Shown: positions 8,228 through 17,078, counted from the stretch's first letter. The stretch: 64,000 bases of DNA from JAOAHC01 sp964593045 (GCA_964593045.1 CAZQJQ010000002.1:1-64000); one strand, 5' to 3'. Numbers and translations: made by a program. Notes: a model not told the origin generated them from the letters alone.

Positions 8228-8302
8228 ATGAGACTCATTAACAAAATCGTGGAGGCAATCGAGAAGTATGGACGTAGAAAGAGGCTTTGGCTTTCTTTGT
8301 AG
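8228..8302 (+). CDS. 24-aa basic peptide or leader in a short structured transcript
   Basis: The frame starts at ATG 8228, with AAAGGATG about 8-14 bases upstream, and ends at TAG 8300. The peptide contains KIVEAIEKYGRRKRLWLSL: a short amphipathic helix followed by a cluster of four basic residues. The segment is clearly more GC-rich than its surroundings. It sits inside a candidate transcript of about 230 nt running from the extended -10 promoter to a terminator at 8364-8405, with a perfect hairpin after the stop. It could be a small peptide (membrane-active or regulatory) or an untranslated structured RNA. No homologue is recognised. Confidence 0.45.
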   Translation: MRLINKIVEAIEKYGRRKRLWLSL

Positions 8303-8319
8303 GCGACCCTATTTGTTAG

Positions 8320-8339
8320 CAACATGCCGGTGCATGTTG
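8320..8339 (+). other. Perfect 8-bp hairpin with CGGT loop
   Basis: CAACATGC / GCATGTTG around a CGGT tetraloop, directly after the 24-aa frame. It has no T tail and is not a terminator. It supports a structured RNA at this locus. Confidence 0.6.
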
Positions 8340-8363
8340 ATTTCATATACTTATCTCCTTATT

Positions 8364-8405
8364 ACACATTTGGTCAAGATTATATCTTGGCCATTTGTGT
8401 TTTTA
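8364..8405 (+). terminator. Terminator of the 8.2-kb small transcript
   Basis: An imperfect 17-bp stem (ACACATTTGGTCAAGAT with its partner at 8384-8400, two internal mismatches) with a 3-nt loop, followed by TTTTT. It separates the small transcript from dapA. Confidence 0.65.
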
Positions 8406-8488
8406 TATTTGTAACAGATTATATTTTTTAAAATATTATATATTAAATACATTTGTATTTATAACATTTTGAAAAGAGGTAAAAATAT

Positions 8489-9367
8489 ATGATTTTTAAA
8501 GGATCAGCTACTGCGATAATTACTCCTTTTAAGGATGATTATTCTATAAATTTCAAAAAACTAGAAGAATTAATTGAATTTCAAATTTTAAATAACACGG
8601 ATGCTATAGTTATATGTGGGACAACTGGTGAATCTAGTACACTTAATAGAGATGAAAAGTTAACGTTAATAAAAAGAACCGTTGAGATAGTAAACAATAG
8701 GATTCCAGTTATAGCTGGAAGTGGCTCAAATAGTACAGAATATGCTATAGGTATGTCTAAAGAATGTGAAAAACTAGGTGTAAGTGCTTTACTTATAGTA
8801 ACTCCATATTACAATAAATGTAGTCAAGATGGGCTATTTTTACATTATGAAAAAATAGCAAAAGCAGTAAAAATACCCATTATATTATACAATGTACCAA
8901 GTAGAACTGGTGTAAACATATCTACAGATACAGTAATAAAATTATCAAAACTTTCTAATATTTGTGGTATAAAAGAAGCAAGTTCTAATATTTCTCAAAT
9001 TGCTGAAATTTCAAGTCTTGTACAAGATGACTTTGCAATTTACTCAGGAAATGATGATCAAACATTGCCTATACTTTCTCTTGGTGGTATGGGTGTAATA
9101 TCTGTCATTTCAAATATTTTACCAAATGAAATGCATGCTCTTTGTAATAGTTATTTTAGTGGTGATATTGTAAAAGCAAAAAACATACAACTTAAATATT
9201 TAGATTTAATGAAAAATTTATTTATTGATGTAAATCCAATACCTATTAAAGAGGCAATGAATATTTTAGGATATAACGTGGGACCTACTAGATTACCACT
9301 TTCTAAAATAAGTGATTATAACATGGAAAAACTAAAGGCAAGCTTAAATAAATATAGTAATATATGA
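8489..9367 (+). CDS. dapA: 4-hydroxy-tetrahydrodipicolinate synthase
   Basis: 292 aa, the normal length. It condenses pyruvate with aspartate-4-semialdehyde, the first committed step to meso-diaminopimelate, lysine and spore dipicolinate. Key motifs are CGTTGESSTL (pyruvate binding), LIVTPYYNK with the conserved tyrosines, LYNVPSRTGVN, and the Schiff-base lysine in GIKEASSN. YSGNDDQTLP and the C-terminal dimer region are present. It is a monocistronic gene with AAGAGG before the ATG. No lysine riboswitch is visible in the short 80-bp leader. The assignment to dapA rather than N-acetylneuraminate lyase is supported by the GTTGES and VPSRTG forms. Confidence 0.95.
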   Translation: MIFKGSATAIITPFKDDYSINFKKLEELIEFQILNNTDAIVICGTTGESSTLNRDEKLTLIKRTVEIVNNRIPVIAGSGSNSTEYAIGMSKECEKLGVSALLIVTPYYNKCSQDGLFLHYEKIAKAVKIPIILYNVPSRTGVNISTDTVIKLSKLSNICGIKEASSNISQIAEISSLVQDDFAIYSGNDDQTLPILSLGGMGVISVISNILPNEMHALCNSYFSGDIVKAKNIQLKYLDLMKNLFIDVNPIPIKEAMNILGYNVGPTRLPLSKISDYNMEKLKASLNKYSNI

Positions 9368-9395
9368 AATATCATTGGGGATTTTGCACCAACTG

Positions 9396-9424
9396 TTGAC
9401 ATAAATTAAATATGGTGATATAAT
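9396..9424 (+). promoter_or_regulatory. Consensus sigma-A promoter
   Basis: TTGACA (9396-9401), exactly 17 bp, TATAAT (9419-9424): both hexamers match the consensus perfectly. It drives the 124-aa gene at 9457. Confidence 0.9.
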
Positions 9425-9456
9425 TATATAAATTTTTATGAAAGGCAGTGAGTCTA

Positions 9457-9831
9457 ATGACTTTCGAAGAAATTGCAGACATAGTTCGGTATAATGTTCC
9501 AAAAACAGATATTGTAACCCGCACAACTATATCTTCATTTGCGTTGAATTCTGATTTACCATTTTCGTATGATCAGATTGTAAATTTAGGTATGGCATAT
9601 CAATCATGTTACAAAAGTGTTGTGAAAAATGTTACTTCTAAATCGCAAAAACCTTGTAATTCTACATTATGGGTAAATTCACTTGATGATCTTGACTTTA
9701 TGTTTGACACTATTATTAAACAATTGGGACCAAAATATTTTTCAAAATTTAGCCAATTTGAAATTAAAAAACATGTTTTTACAATGTCACCTAACCAAAT
9801 ATGCAAAACCATATATCCAAAATTATTTTAA
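9457..9831 (+). CDS. Orphan 124-aa protein, strongly expressed
   Basis: The start chosen is ATG 9457, with AAAGG 11 bases upstream; an in-frame GTG at 9448 is too close to that site. The protein is soluble and has no signal peptide: it begins MTFEEIADIVRYNVPKTDI and has cysteines at scattered positions and a basic C-terminal half (KFSQFEIKKHVFTMSPNQI). No family is recognised. A perfect-consensus promoter and a strong terminator frame it, so it is a stand-alone, probably well-transcribed gene. Its codon use is less AT-biased than its neighbours, which could point to acquisition or to high expression. Confidence 0.7.
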   Translation: MTFEEIADIVRYNVPKTDIVTRTTISSFALNSDLPFSYDQIVNLGMAYQSCYKSVVKNVTSKSQKPCNSTLWVNSLDDLDFMFDTIIKQLGPKYFSKFSQFEIKKHVFTMSPNQICKTIYPKLF

Positions 9832-9866
9832 AAAAAACACCGCATTTTTTTGCGGTGTCTTTTTTA
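9831..9866. terminator. Bidirectional terminator
   Basis: A perfect 8-bp stem ACACCGCA / TGCGGTGT with a T6 loop, flanked by A and T runs. It serves the convergent genes ending at 9831 (+) and 9864 (-). Confidence 0.92.
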
Positions 9867-10244
9867 AAATACTGTATCTATTTGTATATCTTGAGTACTA
9901 GCAACATGATTTAATAAATACTTTAATACATTTCCAGATACGAGGGCTTCTTCTTTTTTTTCTAAACTCACATATTCTTTGTATTTTATAATTTCGCTCT
10001 CTACTTTATCTATTTCTTGATGCTCTATAAATATATTCCATACATCTTTTATATTACTCCATGATTCATCAAGTGATTTTAAATGATTTTTTGCAAGTTC
10101 AAAATTGTTGTTATTTAATGCATTAATTATATAATCGACATCTGCTTGCATATATTCTGAAGTATTATCAAAATATTTTATTTCCCAAATTCCTGCAAAA
10201 ATTAAAATTATCGTTGTAATTATTAAAATTATATATTGTTTCAT
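9864..10244 (-). CDS. DUF4363 family membrane-anchored protein
   Basis: 126 aa with one N-terminal membrane segment (IILIITTIILIFAGIWEI), then a helical extracytoplasmic domain of about 100 residues containing NNNFELAKNHLKSLDESW and KEYVSLEKKEEAL. This matches the DUF4363 pattern, a clostridial family commonly encoded next to DUF421 proteins. It overlaps the end of the upstream DUF421 gene by 4 bp, so the two are co-translated and probably form a membrane pair of unknown function. The ATG is preceded by AGAGGTG. Confidence 0.8.
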   Translation of the reverse strand: MKQYIILIITTIILIFAGIWEIKYFDNTSEYMQADVDYIINALNNNNFELAKNHLKSLDESWSNIKDVWNIFIEHQEIDKVESEIIKYKEYVSLEKKEEALVSGNVLKYLLNHVASTQDIQIDTVF

Positions 10245-10879
10245 TTTTGCACCTCTTTTAATTGATACAGAAAATTTGAATTTTGATCCATTGTACCAAT
10301 TAAAACATTTTCTTTTTTAATATTTTTCTTTTCGAGTATCTGTTCTATTTCGCTTTTTGATATATTTAATACGTTTAGACTATGCTCTACATATTCTCCA
10401 TCTTCAATTACATCAAGCGGTATATTTTCCATATTATCTGAGTTTTTTATAATATTTAATTTACCGTTATTTTCAAGTATTGCATATTTGACATCTTGAA
10501 CCATAAATACTTCCTTTTCTCTTAGTTGTTGCATTAAATCAGATACCGTATATTGTTGTTTTTTAAGTTCTTCTTCGTTTATTTTTCCATTTTCTATAAG
10601 TATGGCAATATTACCACAAAGAACACTTTGCACTTTATTATTCGACTGAATTAGTAGTGTAAATATTATATATGATACTAATAATGCAAGTATTGGTATT
10701 ATACCATCAAACATTGATATACCTTTTGAAGCCATGGGACCAGATGCTAGATCTGCTATTAAAATTATTATAGCAAGTTCAAAAGGTTGAACCTTTGAAA
10801 GTTCTCTTTTTCCCATAAGTCGTATAACGAAAAAAACTACTATGTATAAAATAAAAGCTCTTAAAAAAACAACTAACAT
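10241..10879 (-). CDS. DUF421 (YetF-like) membrane protein
   Basis: 212 aa from ATG 10879, with AGGAG eight bases upstream; an ATG at 10909 lacks such a site. Three N-terminal membrane helices (FILYIVVFFVIRLMGKREL, ELAIIILIADLASGPMAS, IIPILALLVSYIIFTLL) are followed by a cytoplasmic DUF421 domain with VLCGNIAILIENGKINEEE and YTVSDLMQQLREK. The family includes YetF, YrbG and YdfR of Bacillus, linked to envelope or spore stress in some strains, with no defined biochemical activity. It forms an operon with the DUF4363 gene. Confidence 0.88.
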   Translation of the reverse strand: MLVVFLRAFILYIVVFFVIRLMGKRELSKVQPFELAIIILIADLASGPMASKGISMFDGIIPILALLVSYIIFTLLIQSNNKVQSVLCGNIAILIENGKINEEELKKQQYTVSDLMQQLREKEVFMVQDVKYAILENNGKLNIIKNSDNMENIPLDVIEDGEYVEHSLNVLNISKSEIEQILEKKNIKKENVLIGTMDQNSNFLYQLKEVQK

Positions 10880-10958
10880 TATATCATCTCCTAAAAGTAT
10901 TTTTTGCATAAATTATTTTTTTATACAAATAATATTTGTAAATTATGGAGGTAATAAT

Positions 10959-11324
10959 ATGTTAGATGATGATTACGAAAATATTTCTGATAAACTTAGA
11001 ATATTTCAAATGATTATACGTTTTGTAGCATCTGTTTCAATATTTTCTGTAACTGTTTTCTTTACACCAAATTTTAATATTTCATCATTTTGGATATTAA
11101 TACTTAGCTCTATTGTTATAATAATACTTGATTATCTTATGTCAATTGTGACTGGAATACATGATATTCCTTTAGGAAGAGGATTTGTTGGGTTTACATG
11201 TGCAGCTATTATAATATACATAACACAGTTTTTTGTTGCTGGATATTATATAAGTGTTATAAGTAGTTTAATTGCTGCAGCTATATATGGTGTTATAGAT
11301 AGTATGTTACCAAACAAAGTATAA
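10959..11324 (+). CDS. Phage-holin superfamily IV-like four-helix membrane protein
   Basis: 121 aa from ATG 10959 with GGAGG seven bases upstream. Four hydrophobic segments are visible. The TPNFNISSFWILILSSIVI segment and the later AAAIYGVIDSMLP resemble the repeated 'TPGF...SFWxALLxAL' pattern of the phage_holin_4_2 family, which in most bacteria is chromosomal and not a phage lysis protein. Function is unknown. It is monocistronic, divergent from the DUF421 operon, and ends at its own terminator. Confidence 0.6.
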   Translation: MLDDDYENISDKLRIFQMIIRFVASVSIFSVTVFFTPNFNISSFWILILSSIVIIILDYLMSIVTGIHDIPLGRGFVGFTCAAIIIYITQFFVAGYYISVISSLIAAAIYGVIDSMLPNKV

Positions 11325-11328
11325 TATA

Positions 11329-11365
11329 AAAACAGAGTATATTTTCAAATACACTCTGTTTTTTA
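11329..11365 (+). terminator. Rho-independent terminator
   Basis: Stem AACAGAGT / ACTCTGTT (11331-11338 and 11353-11360) with an AT-rich loop followed by T6, just after the holin-like gene. Confidence 0.85.
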
Positions 11366-11556
11366 TCAACTATTATTTATTTTATATTATTACCTATATT
11401 TTATTGTTATTACCAATGTTATTAAAGAAATACCTTTACTATTTTGTTTCATTTGTTAACCACCATTTACTTTTATATAAAAAATAATATCATATAACTA
11501 TTTTAATTTCAATGTTTTTTTGAAATCTTACTAATGTTGACATGTTTTTACAATGT

Positions 11557-12861
11557 CTATTTACAGTATTTTTTTGAAATATTATTACATTCATCTATAG
11601 CAATTTTTTCATCAAATACACATAACTTTCTGTCTTCCATAACTACTTCACCATTTATTATGGTTGTTAATACATCTTCTCCACTAGCTGAATATACAAT
11701 ATTTGAATATACATCATTTAAAGGATTAAGTCTAATTGATTTTCCATCTATTATTATTATATCTGCATATTTTCCTTCTTTTATACTACCTATTTTATCT
11801 TCCATATTTAATACTTTAGCTCCATTTATCGTAGCAAGTTGTATAGTTGTATATGCATCTATACATGTACTATCAAGCGTACTTACTTTTTGCATATAAT
11901 TTGCAAGTTTCATCTCAAGAAACATATCTAATGTATTTGTACTACAGTTTCCATCTGTACCAAGTGAAACATTGATTCCTTCTTTTATATACTTTGTAAT
12001 TGGTGCTATACCTGATGCAAGTTTTGCGTTGCTTACTGGATTATGTGCTATTCCTCCTTTTATATTTTTAAGGAGTTTTATATCACTATCAGTAGCCCAA
12101 ACTCCATGTGCAATTACTAGCGGTATTTCTAATGCACCAATTTCTTTTAAAAGTTCAAATGGAGTCATATTATATTTTTCTTTTATTATTTTTATTTCAT
12201 CTTGTGTTTCAGCAAGATGAATATGCATTGATATGTTATTTTCTTTTGCTATTTTTACACATCTTTTTAGTGTATCTTTGCTACATACATATGGAGAATG
12301 AGGTCCAACCATTATATTTATCATATCATCTTTATTACAGTATTTGTGAATTAACTCTAGTGTTTCTTTTATTCGTATATCTTCATTATCCTTTGTATCC
12401 ATTATGCATCTAGATATAACAGTCCTAATTTTAGATTCTTTTGCTGCCTTTATTGTGGCATCTACTAAAAAATACATATCTAAGAATGTTGTTGTTCCTG
12501 TTTTTATCATTTCCAATATACCTGCTTTTGAACTTTTGTATATGTCATCACTATTTAATTTATCTTCGATTGGCCATATTTTTTTATTTAACCAGTCCAT
12601 TAAATTAAGTCCATCTGCATATCCTTTTAAAAAATTCATTGCTATATGGGAATGTGTGTTTATATATCCAGGCATTACAATATTTGAGCTTGCATCAATT
12701 ATTTTCAGGTCATTCTCATTTTCTTTTTTTATATCTTCTACTTGTATATCTTTATCTATTTTTTTTATGTAGTTATTTTCAATTAAAATATCTTTTAGCC
12801 CTGTATTATTCTTGTTTTCAACATCTATTACAATCCCATTTTTTATTAATATTTTACTCAT
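11557..12861 (-). CDS. mtaD: 5-methylthioadenosine/S-adenosylhomocysteine deaminase-type amidohydrolase
   Basis: 434 aa from ATG 12861; the ATG four codons upstream overlaps the GGAG site. This is a metal-dependent hydrolase of the MtaD/TrzA group. Metal ligands are seen in NTHSHIAM (about residue 60), HIHLAET, VIAHGVW and the catalytic GTDGNCSTNTLDM. GPHSPYVCS and LKGYADGLNLMDWL are typical of MTA/SAH deaminases. It converts S-adenosylhomocysteine or methylthioadenosine to the inosyl form for methyl-cycle salvage. It lies 32 bp downstream of hydA, probably co-transcribed, though the functions are not obviously linked. The exact substrate is inferred; guanine-deaminase-like enzymes are close relatives. 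Confidence 0.88.
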   Translation of the reverse strand: MSKILIKNGIVIDVENKNNTGLKDILIENNYIKKIDKDIQVEDIKKENENDLKIIDASSNIVMPGYINTHSHIAMNFLKGYADGLNLMDWLNKKIWPIEDKLNSDDIYKSSKAGILEMIKTGTTTFLDMYFLVDATIKAAKESKIRTVISRCIMDTKDNEDIRIKETLELIHKYCNKDDMINIMVGPHSPYVCSKDTLKRCVKIAKENNISMHIHLAETQDEIKIIKEKYNMTPFELLKEIGALEIPLVIAHGVWATDSDIKLLKNIKGGIAHNPVSNAKLASGIAPITKYIKEGINVSLGTDGNCSTNTLDMFLEMKLANYMQKVSTLDSTCIDAYTTIQLATINGAKVLNMEDKIGSIKEGKYADIIIIDGKSIRLNPLNDVYSNIVYSASGEDVLTTIINGEVVMEDRKLCVFDEKIAIDECNNISKKYCK

Positions 12862-12893
12862 TTTTATCTCCATTTTCTAATTAGTTTATTTTA

Positions 12894-14645
12894 TTAATCT
12901 TCATATACTTCTTGTATATGATATTTTGTATGCATTATTTCATGAGCTTTCTTAGAATTTGGTTTTTCTAAAAATTCATCATATATTTTTATAACTTCAG
13001 GATTTTTATATGATATTCTATACTTAGCATCTTTATCTGCTTTATATAGTGCTTGGGCCCTTAATTTTCGTATATCTATTTTAGCTTTTTCGTATGATGT
13101 ATGTAGAGGTTGACCTCCGCCCATTATACATCCACCTGGACAGGTCATCACTTCTATAAAACTATACTTTGATTTACCTTCTTTTATTTCATCCATTAAT
13201 TTTCCTACATTTTTAAGACCTTGTGCTACAGCAATCCAAATTTGTCTGTCTCCCAAACTAATCTTTGCCTCTTTAATTCCTTCATTACCTCTAATCTCAG
13301 CAAATTCAATATTTTCTAGTTCTTTATTTGTATATAACTCAGAGATAGATCTAAGAGCAGCTTCCATAACTCCACCTGTAACACCAAATAGATGTCCTGC
13401 ACCTGTTGCTTCTCCTAGCGGTGAATCAAAATCCTCATCTTCTACATAACGTATGTCTATATTTGCTTCTTTTAACATTCTTGCTGCTTCTCTTGTTGTT
13501 ATGACTTGATCAACCATTTGAATTCCATCCATTTTAAGTTCTTCTCTTACTGCTTCAGCTTTTTTAGCACTACATGGCATTAATGCAACTGAGTAAATAT
13601 CTTTTTCATCTATTCCAACTTTTTTTGCATAGTATTTTTTTATAAGGACAGCCATAATCTCCATTGGTGATTTTGTAGTTGACAGATGGTCTAATATATC
13701 AGGATAAAATTTTTCTGCAAAAGTAATCCAACCACTACTACATGATGTAATCATAGGTAACTTTCCACCATTTTGAAGTCTTGATATAAACTCTGTGCCT
13801 TCTTCCATTATTGTTATATCTGCTGCAAGATCTGTGTCAAATACCTTATCAAATCCAAGCTTTCTAAGTCCTGAAACAAGTTTTTTTGTTGCAAGTGTTC
13901 CAATAGGCATTCCAAATTCTTCACCTATTGTAGCTCTTACTGCTGGTGCAACTTGTACAATTACATGTTTTTTCTTATCGTTTAATGCATCTTTTACATC
14001 ATATGTATAATCTTTTTCAGTAAGTGCTCCGGTTGGACAGTTTATAATACACTGTCCACAACCAACACAAGTAGATTTTGCAATAGTCTTGTTTAAAGCA
14101 ACACCTACATGAGTTTTAAATCCTCTTTCCATAGTTTCAATTGCAGATACACCTTGTACTTTTTTACATACATTTACGCATCTTCTACATAGTATACATT
14201 TAGAATTATCCCTTACAATACACTTAGAATCAGCATCTATTTTTGTTTTTGTCATAGCTCCTTCAAATGGGACATCCTTAATTCCAAACTTTTTACATAA
14301 AGTTTGCAACTCACAATTTGTATTTCTAACACATGTAAGACATGTTTTATTATGATTTGATAATATTAACTCTAGAATTGTTTTCTTTGTTTCAATTAAA
14401 TCAGGCGTATTTGTCCTTACAACCATACCTTCTGTTACTGGATATACACATGAAGCAACATATCCTCTTGCACCCTCTACTTCAACAATACACATTCTAC
14501 AAGCACCAACTTCATTAATTTCTTTTAAAAAACATAGAGTAGGTATATCAATATCAATTTTTCTTGCAGCATCTAATATAGTAGAGCCCTCTTCTATTGA
14601 TACATTTCTTCCATCAATAGTTAAATTTATCATTTTTTTACTCAT
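12894..14645 (-). CDS. hydA: [FeFe]-hydrogenase catalytic subunit, trimeric NAD-linked type
   Basis: 583 aa. From the N-terminus: a 2Fe-2S domain (residues 1-80; CRMCIVEVEG), the His/Cys cluster region HNKTCLTCVRNTNC, then two 4Fe-4S clusters (CILCRRCVNVCKK, CVGCGQCIINCPTG). The H-cluster domain follows with L1 TSCSSGW, L2 PCSAKKAE and L3 TCPGGCIMGGGQP. With HydB and HydC upstream it should form an electron-bifurcating or NADH-dependent hydrogenase that evolves H2 from NADH and reduced ferredoxin during fermentation. GGGGG lies seven bases before the ATG. L1 differs from the canonical TSCCPxW, with one cysteine and Ser for Pro; see findings. Confidence 0.95.
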   Translation of the reverse strand: MSKKMINLTIDGRNVSIEEGSTILDAARKIDIDIPTLCFLKEINEVGACRMCIVEVEGARGYVASCVYPVTEGMVVRTNTPDLIETKKTILELILSNHNKTCLTCVRNTNCELQTLCKKFGIKDVPFEGAMTKTKIDADSKCIVRDNSKCILCRRCVNVCKKVQGVSAIETMERGFKTHVGVALNKTIAKSTCVGCGQCIINCPTGALTEKDYTYDVKDALNDKKKHVIVQVAPAVRATIGEEFGMPIGTLATKKLVSGLRKLGFDKVFDTDLAADITIMEEGTEFISRLQNGGKLPMITSCSSGWITFAEKFYPDILDHLSTTKSPMEIMAVLIKKYYAKKVGIDEKDIYSVALMPCSAKKAEAVREELKMDGIQMVDQVITTREAARMLKEANIDIRYVEDEDFDSPLGEATGAGHLFGVTGGVMEAALRSISELYTNKELENIEFAEIRGNEGIKEAKISLGDRQIWIAVAQGLKNVGKLMDEIKEGKSKYSFIEVMTCPGGCIMGGGQPLHTSYEKAKIDIRKLRAQALYKADKDAKYRISYKNPEVIKIYDEFLEKPNSKKAHEIMHTKYHIQEVYED

Positions 14646-14656
14646 TATAATACCCC

Positions 14657-16492
14657 CTACTTACTGATTGCTTTGAATGGACATTTTGCTACACATGCCA
14701 TACATTTTATACATTTATCTTGATTTATTTTAAATGGTCCTTGCCTTACAACACCATCTATTGCTGAATTAGGACATACTTTTTGACACAAACCACATTG
14801 TTTGCATTTTTCAGGATCAATAGTAACTTTACTAAGTGCTCTACATTCATGAGCAGGACATTTTTTTTCTACTATATGTGCAATATACTCATCTTTGTAA
14901 TATCTAAGAGTGCTAAGTACAGGATTTGGTGCTGTTTGTCCAAGTCCACAAAGTGAACCTTTTTTAATATGACTTGCAAGTCTTTCTAATTTATCAATAT
15001 CATCTAGTCTACCTCTTCCTTCTGTTATTCTAGTTAATATTTCAAGCATTCTCTTTGTACCAATTCTACATGGAGAACATTTACCACATGATTCATCTAC
15101 AGTAAATTCTAAGAAAAATTTTGCAATATTTACCATACATTTATCTTCATCCATAACGATAAGCCCACCTGAACCCATCATTGAACCAATTTTATTTAAT
15201 GATTCATAATCTATTGGCAAATCTAAATATTCTTCAGGTATACAACCCCCACTCGGTCCTCCCGTTTGAGCTGCCTTAAATTTTTTACCATTAGGTATTC
15301 CTCCACCAATATCATAAACAATTTCTCTTAGTGTAGTACCCATTGGAACTTCCACAAGTCCCACGTTGTTTATATTTCCACCAAGTGCAAACACCTTTGT
15401 TCCCTTTGATGATTCAGTTCCAATTGATGAAAACCAATCTGCACCTTTTAATATTATTTGAGGAATATTTGAAAGAGTTTCTACATTATTTAATATTGTT
15501 GGTTTACCAAATAGTCCTTTTATAGCAGGAAAAGGTGGTCGTGGTCGTGGTTCTCCTCTTTTACCTTCTATTGAATTCATAAGAGCAGTTTCTTCTCCAC
15601 ATACAAATGCCCCTGCACCTAATCTTAATTCAATATTAAAATTAAAGTCGGAACCAAAAATATTGTTTCCAAGTAAACCATATTCTCTTGCTTGATCTAT
15701 TGCAATAGTAAGTCGTTCAACTGCAATTGGATATTCTGCACGAACATATATATATCCTTGTGAAGAACCAATTGCATAACCTGCAATTGCCATTGCTTCT
15801 AGTACACTGTGAGGATCACCTTCTAATATACTTCTATCCATAAATGCCCCTGGATCGCCTTCGTCAGCATTACAACACACATATTTTACATCACTTTCTA
15901 CAGCTTTTGCAAATTGCCATTTTTTACCTGTTGGAAAGCCTGCACCGCCTCTTCCTCTTAAACCAGATTTTAGCATTACATCTATTACTTCATCTTGATT
16001 ATATTCAGTAAGTACTTTTTTTAAAGCTTGATAACCATCATTTGCTATATACTCATCTATATTTTCAGGATTTATATATCCACAATTTCTAAGTACAACT
16101 CTTTTTTGTTTTTTGTAGAAATTAAGTTCATGCCATTTTTCAATAAACAAAGATTCTTCTTTTGGCATTAATCTTTCTACTCTTGTTCCATTTTTAATGG
16201 CATCCGCAATATCTTTTGCATCTTCTACTTTAACAAGCTCATAGAAAGTCTGATCTGGTTCAATTACTACAATAGGTCCTTTTGCACAAAATCCAAAACA
16301 ACCTGTTTTAGAACATACTGCATTTATCTCAAGCTTTTTTAATTCCTCTTTTATAGCCTCTAAAATTTTATCACTATTTGATGAAGTACAACCTGTACCA
16401 GAACATACCATTACTCTAACTTTTTTAAGCTTTGGAAGTATACTTGTTTTTATACTATCTAAATCAACCGTTTTAACAGAATTTTTTTTCAT
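14657..16492 (-). CDS. hydB: NADH-binding flavoprotein subunit of trimeric [FeFe]-hydrogenase
   Basis: 611 aa from ATG 16492, with AAGGGG eight bases upstream; an ATG at 16516 lies inside hydC and has no such site. A thioredoxin-like 2Fe-2S domain (residues 25-105; CSGTGC, CSKTGCFGFC) comes first. The NuoF-like core follows, with GLRGRGGAGFPTGKKW (FMN/NADH site) and CNADEGDPGAFMDR, then the SLBB region and the 4Fe-4S motif CGKCSPCRIGT. A C-terminal double ferredoxin (CKQCGLCQKVCPNSA, CIKCMACVAKCPF) completes the protein. It receives electrons from or passes them to NAD(H) and ferredoxin. It sits between hydC (16 bp) and hydA (11 bp). Confidence 0.95.
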   Translation of the reverse strand: MKKNSVKTVDLDSIKTSILPKLKKVRVMVCSGTGCTSSNSDKILEAIKEELKKLEINAVCSKTGCFGFCAKGPIVVIEPDQTFYELVKVEDAKDIADAIKNGTRVERLMPKEESLFIEKWHELNFYKKQKRVVLRNCGYINPENIDEYIANDGYQALKKVLTEYNQDEVIDVMLKSGLRGRGGAGFPTGKKWQFAKAVESDVKYVCCNADEGDPGAFMDRSILEGDPHSVLEAMAIAGYAIGSSQGYIYVRAEYPIAVERLTIAIDQAREYGLLGNNIFGSDFNFNIELRLGAGAFVCGEETALMNSIEGKRGEPRPRPPFPAIKGLFGKPTILNNVETLSNIPQIILKGADWFSSIGTESSKGTKVFALGGNINNVGLVEVPMGTTLREIVYDIGGGIPNGKKFKAAQTGGPSGGCIPEEYLDLPIDYESLNKIGSMMGSGGLIVMDEDKCMVNIAKFFLEFTVDESCGKCSPCRIGTKRMLEILTRITEGRGRLDDIDKLERLASHIKKGSLCGLGQTAPNPVLSTLRYYKDEYIAHIVEKKCPAHECRALSKVTIDPEKCKQCGLCQKVCPNSAIDGVVRQGPFKINQDKCIKCMACVAKCPFKAISK

Positions 16493-16508
16493 ACCTACAA
16501 TCCCCTTT

Positions 16509-16994
16509 TTAATCATTATATTTATTTAAAATTTGATCAACCATATCAGGTGTTACCTTACCATATACTTCTTTATTTACAACAATAGCAGGAGCAAGTC
16601 CACATGCGCCGATACATCTTACAGCTTCTAAAGAAAATTTTCCATCTTCAGTTACTTGTCCTTCTTCTATTTTTAGTTTTTCTTTAAATTCTTTTAATAC
16701 ACTTTCAGCACCTTTTACATAACATGCTGTTCCTAAACATACCTGAATATTATATTTACCTTTTGGCATAAGTGAAAATCTAGAATAGAATGTTATAACC
16801 CCATAAACTTCACTAAGTGGTACATTTAACTCCTTAGAAAGATATTTTTGACACGCCTCTGATATATATCCATAAGTATCTTGTATTTCATGTAATGCAG
16901 CTATAAGTCCACCATCTATATTTTTATATTTATCAACTATTTTTACTACTTTTTCATCAACCGTAAGTCCAGTACAACCTTTACAATGTTCCAT
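16509..16994 (-). CDS. hydC: NuoE-like 2Fe-2S subunit of trimeric [FeFe]-hydrogenase
   Basis: 161 aa, exactly the usual length for HydC. The first half is helical (GLIAALHEIQDTYGYIS); the second is a thioredoxin-like 2Fe-2S fold with cysteines in VCLGTACYVKGAE and RCIGACGLAPAIVVN. It holds one cluster next to HydB in the complex. It is the first gene of the hydCBA operon, with GGAGG seven bases before the ATG and a TTGCAA/TAAAAT promoter just upstream. An extra N-terminal pair CKGC near residue 4 is visible; the meaning is unclear. Confidence 0.95.
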   Translation of the reverse strand: MEHCKGCTGLTVDEKVVKIVDKYKNIDGGLIAALHEIQDTYGYISEACQKYLSKELNVPLSEVYGVITFYSRFSLMPKGKYNIQVCLGTACYVKGAESVLKEFKEKLKIEEGQVTEDGKFSLEAVRCIGACGLAPAIVVNKEVYGKVTPDMVDQILNKYND

Positions 16995-17021
16995 AAAACT
17001 ACCTCCATATAATTTAAATAT

Positions 17022-17050
17022 ATTTTATACTATACGTAAAAAAATTGCAA
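17022..17050 (-). promoter_or_regulatory. Promoter of hydCBA
   Basis: On the minus strand: TTGCAA (17050-17045), 17 bp, TAAAAT (17027-17022), about 30 bp before the hydC start. The same two hexamers with the same spacing occur upstream of the gene at 17549. Confidence 0.6.
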
Positions 17051-17078
17051 TACATTTCGTATTTTATTACATTTTTTG

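Noticed and set aside
8406..8488. Lysine riboswitch before dapA
   Set aside because: The leader is only about 80 bp and lacks the required stems.
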